Source: Syntrophaceae bacterium UBA1163
GTDB taxonomy: Bacteria > Desulfobacterota > BSN033 > UBA1163
Assembly: GCA_002311635.1 (NCBI GenBank)
Contig: DBZJ01000098.1
Coordinates: 1 to 27,887, forward strand
Direction: 5' to 3'
Length of the DNA: 27,887 nt
In this document: positions 22,887 to 27,887 of the stretch, one piece after another
How the letters are laid out: each line of letters opens with the position of its first letter
How positions within the stretch are numbered: position 1 is the first letter of the stretch
The notes under the pieces: model-generated
Told to the model about the DNA's origin: nothing
Databases searched by the model: none
Seen by the model: only the letters and a program-made list of their open reading frames with translations
Translations under genes and position numbers: made by a program

Positions 22887-24902
22887 TCAAAATTTATAAG
22901 TCATACCACCAAAAACCAAGTTCGCCTTGTAGCTCTGGTCCTTGTAGGCCCCGGTGAGAAAAGCAGAACTCGTGGCTGGGCCTGCAGGGGCAAAAAGGTA
23001 ATTGTTCAACTGGGCATCGCTGTACCAAAATCGCTCATAAGCATAGCCAATCATGGCTGTAAGGGATTTTGTGAAATTGTAAACTGCTTTAATACTAAGG
23101 GAATAAAGTGCGTAATCATCCCATCTGCCGATATCAATATTATCGTTGTTCGCTCCGGACCCGGGACCAAGTCCAGTCGCGGCAATAAACAGCCCATTAT
23201 TAAGAGTGAAGTCAACGGACCCATTCGATTTCAGATAATCATGTTGAAATATCAATGTCAGCTTCTTGGGGATCACATAGACTTCAGCCCCTATCCCATA
23301 CCCCCAGCTCTTATCCCACTGATCCGCTTGCCAAGGGAGAAGGGTTGTGCCCTCAAATTGTAATTGGTTGAATTTAATCCGTTCCAAATCGCCATAGGCA
23401 TATACTTTAGCAATTTTCCCTATGCTGTAATCGGCACTGGCCTCGAACTCATACCTTTTGTCGCCTCTCAATCCAAATATCGTGTCCGAATAATCTACGT
23501 TTATATACCTGTACTCAAGGCCTAAATTCAGATTTTCCAAAGGGAAGATATCGAGAATGGCCTTAAACGTGTCCTTATTCTGTGCTGCATAAGCAAATCT
23601 TCGGGCTGGGTTAACAGCGCTTTGAACGGTTCGGTATTGGGCGTCTCTATCTAATTTCTCATATCCTACCCTTGCCTCCAGAAAATCGACTCCGCTCCAT
23701 TTTAAATTCGCAAAAAAGATGTTGTCCATGTTGAAAGGTAGAATCTCCACGGGGTCTGATTCACCTCTCTTATTTCTCTCTGTCTTGACATATTTATAGC
23801 CGCCGGAGAGGTAAAAATTTTCGGGAAGCCTCAAACCAAGCTCTCCTCCGTAAGTAGCAACGTTGTAGTTTAAGAAGACATCCACAACGCCGGTTGGGTC
23901 ATCAGATTTGTTAAATCTCTTATAATATTTATAGTAGACTTTTACGTCGAGAAAACTCACAGGATTTGAAGTGAGCGCAAAGTCATAATTCACAGTGTCG
24001 ACTTTTCCCCTGTAACCCGAACCAATAAGAGAGACAATCGATGTATCCGATGTCCCCCTTGAAAACCCCATGTTGGTACTAAATTTGCTATTGAAGGGGA
24101 GATTGACCGCACCCTTAAAAGCGCCTTTGTCGTAGGTATTATCGGGGGGAAGGGAGAAAGTATTGGGGGCGCTGAAGTTGGAGGGCAGGGTCAGGGAAGC
24201 GTTGCTGTTGTTAAAATCGCTGTGGATATAATTCAACGACAGGAATAGAGGCTTTTGAGCATACCCTGCTGAAACTTTCAGATTGTTTGTGACGTAGTCA
24301 ACAGGTTCTGGAAGCTCAAAGGCTCTGCCTCCTGGACTTGTTTCCGCCGCGCCTGTCGGCTTGATTCCATCCCTGTTTTCCCTCGCGAACGAGACATCGA
24401 GAAAGAACGGGCGAATCGCGTCGACTTTGAAGCCGCCTCCATATTGATGCCTTAGGATCGAATAGTCAAATGTGTTCCACGTGGCAAAATTCGGATTGGG
24501 AGCACCGATTAAGAGATCGTGCCCCGCCCCGATAAAAGGCGTTCTGGCATCAAAGGTGATATTGTGGGGTATCTCGTCATAAAAAAGATTAAACTTGAAT
24601 CTTCCCCACATGCCGCCTTCGATCTCGTAGAATTGTGTATCATACGTCATGTCACCGGCTCTGAATTTCAGGAAATAATTGTCCGAATCTATTCCCAGGC
24701 CCATATCTCCGAAAACGCTGGCGCCTTGTCTGAGGTCTCTATACTCAGTAAATTTTGCCCGGCCTCCTTCATCCGCTCTCACCCCGGTATATACCCCTAC
24801 GGTTCCAACTTCGCCCTCAACCGTGACCTCTTCCGAAAAGGCGTAAGGAAATGGTGCGAGGATTACGATCAGCCCAACTATTGCAATCATCCGCTTCATC
24901 AT
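22887..24902 (-). CDS. mtrB: MtrB/PioB-type outer-membrane beta-barrel porin
   Basis: About 671 residues: a signal peptide (MMKRMIAIVGLIVILAPFPYAFS) and then a long beta-rich chain of alternating hydrophobic and polar residues with many aromatic girdle positions, ending in Phe (GGMTYKF), the usual C-terminal signal for outer-membrane insertion. Phrases such as GDMTYDTQFYEIEGGMWGRFKFNLFYDEIPHN match decaheme-associated MtrB/PioB proteins, which sheath MtrA-type cytochromes through the outer membrane. The start is ATG at 24902 (or 24899), 6-9 bp after AGGAGG; an upstream in-frame ATG overlaps the cytochrome gene and would bury the signal peptide. The gene begins 10 bp after the decaheme cytochrome stop, so the two are one operon. 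Confidence 0.9.
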   Translation of the reverse strand: MMKRMIAIVGLIVILAPFPYAFSEEVTVEGEVGTVGVYTGVRADEGGRAKFTEYRDLRQGASVFGDMGLGIDSDNYFLKFRAGDMTYDTQFYEIEGGMWGRFKFNLFYDEIPHNITFDARTPFIGAGHDLLIGAPNPNFATWNTFDYSILRHQYGGGFKVDAIRPFFLDVSFARENRDGIKPTGAAETSPGGRAFELPEPVDYVTNNLKVSAGYAQKPLFLSLNYIHSDFNNSNASLTLPSNFSAPNTFSLPPDNTYDKGAFKGAVNLPFNSKFSTNMGFSRGTSDTSIVSLIGSGYRGKVDTVNYDFALTSNPVSFLDVKVYYKYYKRFNKSDDPTGVVDVFLNYNVATYGGELGLRLPENFYLSGGYKYVKTERNKRGESDPVEILPFNMDNIFFANLKWSGVDFLEARVGYEKLDRDAQYRTVQSAVNPARRFAYAAQNKDTFKAILDIFPLENLNLGLEYRYINVDYSDTIFGLRGDKRYEFEASADYSIGKIAKVYAYGDLERIKFNQLQFEGTTLLPWQADQWDKSWGYGIGAEVYVIPKKLTLIFQHDYLKSNGSVDFTLNNGLFIAATGLGPGSGANNDNIDIGRWDDYALYSLSIKAVYNFTKSLTAMIGYAYERFWYSDAQLNNYLFAPAGPATSSAFLTGAYKDQSYKANLVFGGMTYKF

Positions 24903-24912
24903 CTCACCCCTC

Positions 24913-25848
24913 CTATCGCACAAAGAATTCAGAAAGGCTGCTTCCATGAATATTCCCATGGCAGTTCAGACAAGACCTGCCAAAAAATCTATTTTTCCCG
25001 GATGTCGCAGTACCCAAGAAAGAGTGAAGATTGGTATAGGGGTCGGTGTTATGCCTTCCTCCTACGGTATCATGACAACTCTCGCAAAGGAGAGGCGCCT
25101 TCCTGGTCAGAAGCCTCGAATGGTTACTGCCATGGGCCTCGTGGCAGATTAGGCAGTTCTCGGGCACAGGGGGATGCTCAAACGCATAGGGGCCTCTCTT
25201 TTCGGCGTGGCATTCATAACAGAGATCGTTTACCGAATCAGCCTTGAGCATTGCTTTGACATCAAACGTGCCCATCGGGTTGTGGCAACTCGAGCATTTA
25301 AGCGCCTGCCGGCCCACCAATTCCTCTTTGATTGGATGATGTGACTGCTTATTGAATTTGGCCCTTATATTCCTATGGCAGCCAAAGCAGAGATCAGGTT
25401 CTTGAGCTTTCAGATAATTCTTTCCGGGCACAGCGGAGTGGATGGAGTGGCAGTTGTCACACGTGACAAGAAAAGATTTGTGCTTGCTCAGATTCCAGTT
25501 TTCCACGCCTCTCATATTTTCATGACAGGCGAGGCATTTTGAATCCCTGGTAGTAGAACTTTCCTTCTTGTTAAAAACAAAAATCGCAACGCCTCTTCCA
25601 CCGCCTTTTTCAATGTGTTGCGCGCCGGGGCCGTGGCATGATTCACATCCTTCTTTGTTCATCGGAGACCCCGGTATAGCCTTTTTGCCGTGGACGGATT
25701 TTATAAACTTATTGTAGTAAACTTCATGGCAGTCCTTGCAGGTTTCAGAACCGGCAAACCCCGAGTCTCCTTTTGCACTGTCCTGAGCGACAGGGACCAG
25801 ACCGAGGACGAAGAATATAAGTGAAAAAAACAAAATGCTTCTTGGCAT
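24913..25848 (-). CDS. mtrA: MtrA/DmsE-type periplasmic decaheme cytochrome c
   Basis: A 311-residue exported cytochrome with a signal peptide (MPRSILFFSLIFFVLGLVPV) and exactly ten CxxCH haem motifs (CKDCH, CESCH, CLACH, CDNCH, CFGCH, CSSCH, CYECH, CLICH, CESCH, CLNCH), matching the MtrA, DmsE and PioA class. It would form an electron wire inside the MtrB barrel. The ATG at 25848 is chosen because GAGGAGGTGGCG lies just upstream and the signal peptide starts there; an in-frame upstream ATG would add 51 unrelated residues. No MtrC/OmcA-type outer cytochrome is in the window, so it may pass electrons to soluble acceptors or take them up, as proposed for PioAB. Confidence 0.93.
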   Translation of the reverse strand: MPRSILFFSLIFFVLGLVPVAQDSAKGDSGFAGSETCKDCHEVYYNKFIKSVHGKKAIPGSPMNKEGCESCHGPGAQHIEKGGGRGVAIFVFNKKESSTTRDSKCLACHENMRGVENWNLSKHKSFLVTCDNCHSIHSAVPGKNYLKAQEPDLCFGCHRNIRAKFNKQSHHPIKEELVGRQALKCSSCHNPMGTFDVKAMLKADSVNDLCYECHAEKRGPYAFEHPPVPENCLICHEAHGSNHSRLLTRKAPLLCESCHDTVGGRHNTDPYTNLHSFLGTATSGKNRFFGRSCLNCHGNIHGSSLSEFFVR

Positions 25849-25951
25849 ATCGCCACCTCCTCTTCCATCTCTTTTTTGATGGTCCCACCTATTTGGACTA
25901 AAAGTATGATTTTCTTCTAAACTATCGGATTGGGCAGGGAAGTAAATGGGG

Positions 25952-25988
25952 AAAACACTGTATTTTACGATGGAAAATACTGTATTTG
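25952..25988. promoter_or_regulatory. Tandem palindromic operator upstream of mtrA
   Basis: A perfect 13-bp palindrome AAATACTGTATTT (25975-25987) and a near-perfect one, AAAACACTGTATTTT (25952-25966, one mismatched pair), are centred exactly 22 bp apart, about two DNA turns. They lie 105-140 bp upstream of the mtrA ATG and are the only such sites noticed. This is a good candidate for a regulator binding as two dimers on one face; I cannot name the regulator. Confidence 0.6.
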
Positions 25989-26072
25989 GGGATGATCGCA
26001 CTACTTGAAGAGCTCAAAAGATACCACTAATGACTTTGTCTGTTTGCCTTTCGTATCACCGTCAAAATTTAA

Positions 26073-26102
26073 TTGACAACGGCAATAAACTGTGGGTAAA
26101 TT
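26073..26102 (+). promoter_or_regulatory. Possible promoter of the WG-repeat gene
   Basis: TTGACA (26073-26078), an 18-bp spacer and TAAATT (26097-26102) on the plus strand. It would give a leader of about 175 nt before the ATG at 26286. The rest of the mtrA to WG-gene interval shows nothing further that I can support. Confidence 0.35.
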
Positions 26103-26285
26103 CGAAATAGAGTCGCAAGCGATACAAAGACACTGAATACAGGTTTTTCCATGTCCTCGGAGAAAGGCTATGAGGACTACCCAAAAGGAGCAAAGGTGAA
26201 GAGTCAAAGGTCACAAAGTACCCAAAATAACGTCAAAACGTATCAACGGGATTTTTCCCGAGATAAACAAGAAGGGAGGGTCCGT

Positions 26286-27353
26286 ATGGTTCCTACCAAA
26301 ATCAGATTATTATCGGCCAAGTATGTCCTTATCCTTATTCCCATTGTATTGGTAACTCTTTTCGGCAGCCCCAAAGCGGGGGGAACAAACGGATGGGGTT
26401 ACATTGACCAGAATCAAAGAATGGTAATCAATCCGCAGTTCGATTTCGCATGGGAGTTTTCCGAAGGCCTGGCAGGCGTAAAGATTGGAGACAAATGGGG
26501 GTATATTGATCTGACGGGGAAAGTAGTGATAACGCCTCGATTTGATTCTGCTTGGAGATTTTCCGGGGGGTTAGCATGGGTAAAGATAGGCGATAAGTGC
26601 GGCTACATTGACCGGACCGGAGAAATGGTCATCCAGGCCCAGTTTACTTGCGCAGCCAAATTTACCGAAGGATTGGCAAGGGTGAAGATGGAGGGCGGCA
26701 GGTGTGGTTTCATTGACAAGGCCGGGAAAATGGTTATCGATCCTCAATTTGATTCGGCTTGGGGGTTTTCCGATGGGTTGGCGAGGGTAAAGATTGGCGG
26801 CAAGTGGGGCTACATTGATAAGACAGGAAAACTGGTCATAGACCCTCAGTTTGATTTTGCTCGCGAGTTTAACGACGGGTTGGCGCATGTCAGGATGGGC
26901 GACAAATGGGGTTACATTGATCAGACGGGGAGACCCACGATCGCGCCTCAGTATGACTGCGCATGGAAATTTAGCGAGGGATTGGCACCGGTCAACCTCG
27001 GCGGAAGGTCAAAAGAAGAGGGAAGGATCGTAAAGGGTGGCAAGTGGGGATACATAGATAAAACAGGAAGGATAGTCATCAAGCCGCAGTTCGATTCGGC
27101 CTGGGAATTTTCGGAAGGTTTGGCAACGGTAAGGATGGGTGATAAGTGGGGCTACATTGATAGGACCGGGCAAGCAGTGATCAGCCCTCAGTTTGAATCT
27201 GCATGGCGGTTTTCAGAAGGTTTAGGAGCGGTGAAGGTTGGTCATAGATGGGGTTACATCGACAGGACTGGGAAAATAGTGATCAAGACAATATTTGATG
27301 ATGCTGGACTGTTCTCCCAGGGACTGGCAGGGGTGATGATTCGAAATAGGTAA
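26286..27353 (+). CDS. Exported WG-repeat protein
   Basis: A 355-residue protein: an N-terminal hydrophobic signal or anchor (LSAKYVLILIPIVLVTLFG), then nine consecutive repeats of about 36 residues with the pattern [KR]WGYID-TGK-VI-PQFD-AW-FSEGLA-VK-GD. This is the WG (KWG-Leptospira) repeat, likely folding into a beta-rich solenoid or propeller and often exported; binding partners are generally unknown. Two repeats have CGYID or CGFID instead of WGYID, and the sixth carries an inserted SKEEGRIVKGG. The ATG at 26286 is chosen because GGGAGGG lies about 6 bp upstream and the signal peptide follows; an in-frame ATG at 26151 lacks one. It is divergent from mtrA and may share regulation. Confidence 0.9.
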   Translation: MVPTKIRLLSAKYVLILIPIVLVTLFGSPKAGGTNGWGYIDQNQRMVINPQFDFAWEFSEGLAGVKIGDKWGYIDLTGKVVITPRFDSAWRFSGGLAWVKIGDKCGYIDRTGEMVIQAQFTCAAKFTEGLARVKMEGGRCGFIDKAGKMVIDPQFDSAWGFSDGLARVKIGGKWGYIDKTGKLVIDPQFDFAREFNDGLAHVRMGDKWGYIDQTGRPTIAPQYDCAWKFSEGLAPVNLGGRSKEEGRIVKGGKWGYIDKTGRIVIKPQFDSAWEFSEGLATVRMGDKWGYIDRTGQAVISPQFESAWRFSEGLGAVKVGHRWGYIDRTGKIVIKTIFDDAGLFSQGLAGVMIRNR

Positions 27354-27402
27354 ATCCTAGTAGAATAAAAGTGGGCCAAATATTAGACGTTGAAGCCGCC
27401 GG

Positions 27403-27887
27403 TTAAGGACTGGCCGGATGATACGACGTATTTTGGTACGAACAATGAGGGTCTTCTTCGAGATAGTCTCCGGTCAAAGCGAGGGCCAAGCTTCGACAAC
27501 CACGGCAGTCGGCGACGTCGCAGCTTCCGCATCTGCCCCTGAGGTTCTCTTTTTCCCTCAACTTTTCTAATAGGTCTGATTCCTCCCAAATCTTTTTCAA
27601 AGGATCATTCAAAAGATTCCCTATAGAAACGGGAAATCTTCGACAAGGGAAAACACTTCCGTCCGGCATAACGCAGAGACCATCCACTCCTATGACACAC
27701 GGAGCGCCTAAGAGTTCAGGCTCTCCTCCGCTAAAACTGATCTGAAAAGCCTGATAGGGAAGAAGGGATTGCTCTGCCTCACCGATTGAGACACAATCTA
27801 CAAGCATCCCAGCCATTTCCTTCCATTCTTCTTTACCGAGGACCTCATCGTTCATCTCTCTCCCTCTGCCTAAAGGAATGAACCGCT
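27403..27887 (-). CDS. Radical SAM/SPASM protein, C-terminal part (cut by window edge)
   Basis: Only the C-terminal part lies in the window. The frame stays open through position 27887 (RFIPLGRGREM before the first in-window ATG at 27855), so the N-terminal CxxxCxxC radical SAM core lies beyond the edge and the ATG at 27855 is not the start. The visible SPASM region has the expected cysteines: APCVIGVDGLCVMPDGSVFPCRR, IGNLLNDPLKKIWEES, RGRCGSCDVADCRGCRSLAL, and a final Cys in DPHCSY. These bind one or two auxiliary [4Fe-4S] clusters. SPASM enzymes mature peptides, modify enzymes or haem; nothing here chooses among those. Confidence 0.88.
   Translation of the reverse strand, partial: RFIPLGRGREMNDEVLGKEEWKEMAGMLVDCVSIGEAEQSLLPYQAFQISFSGGEPELLGAPCVIGVDGLCVMPDGSVFPCRRFPVSIGNLLNDPLKKIWEESDLLEKLREKENLRGRCGSCDVADCRGCRSLALALTGDYLEEDPHCSYQNTSYHPASP

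Noticed and set aside
24903..24959. Upstream ATG for the porin, overlapping the cytochrome gene
   Set aside because: It would place 19 residues before a clear signal peptide; ATG at 24902 follows a good AGGAGG site.
27354..27402. Hairpin with GCCGGT/ACTGGC words between the WG gene and the radical SAM gene as a terminator
   Set aside because: The stem is short and no T-run follows on either strand.

Overview
The window looks like a chromosome segment of an anaerobic, deltaproteobacteria-like organism (Desulfobacterota or close kin). The evidence is the archaeal-type early shikimate pair (ADH synthase plus 3-dehydroquinate synthase II), a DUF362 protein, a free-standing molybdopterin oxidoreductase, a decaheme cytochrome with an MtrB-type porin, and many short palindromic intergenic repeats. 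This assignment is inference from gene content; no rRNA or tRNA gene was seen. Most genes lie on the minus strand.

Region 1 (about 222-5235, minus) is an aromatic amino-acid operon. A promoter is followed by a 31-codon leader peptide packed with Phe, Tyr and Trp codons, two tandem terminator hairpins, aroA' (ADH synthase), aroB' (DHQ synthase II), pheA (chorismate mutase/prephenate dehydratase) and a GNAT protein with a large unknown C-terminal part. The leader can fold into mutually exclusive structures, so this is very probably a ribosome-stalling transcription attenuator.

Region 2 (about 5413-8942, minus) holds a biotin carrier protein, a biotin carboxylase and a DUF362 protein. DUF362 is preceded by a near-consensus promoter, a second leader peptide (22 codons, four consecutive Tyr codons) and a 14-bp terminator hairpin with a possible antiterminator. 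Two attenuators of the same design, the second before a gene of unknown function, are the most interesting signals here.

Region 3 (9140-12235) has a Cys-motif hypothetical gene and a molybdopterin enzyme that appears to lack the usual Cys, Ser or Sec metal ligand. Region 4 (12575-14133) encodes an exported collagen-like protein with its terminator. Region 5 (about 14549-16262, plus) resembles an integron cassette array without an integrase: a GNAT acetyltransferase, a 3-methyladenine DNA glycosylase I and a hypothetical gene, with attC-like sites between them.

Region 6 (16270-22663, minus) encodes a Ste24-like M48 protease behind an HTH regulator, then argG, argH and a GlcD-type FAD oxidase. 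Region 7 (22831-25988, minus) is an MtrA/MtrB-type porin-cytochrome pair for electron transfer across the outer membrane, with two tandem palindromes upstream. A divergent exported WG-repeat protein (26286-27353) and the end of a radical SAM/SPASM protein, cut by the window edge, close the window.

Three copies of a palindromic repeat with GTCATTGCGAG ends lie at 43-117, 2961-3065 and 5271-5346, each between other flanking repeats.
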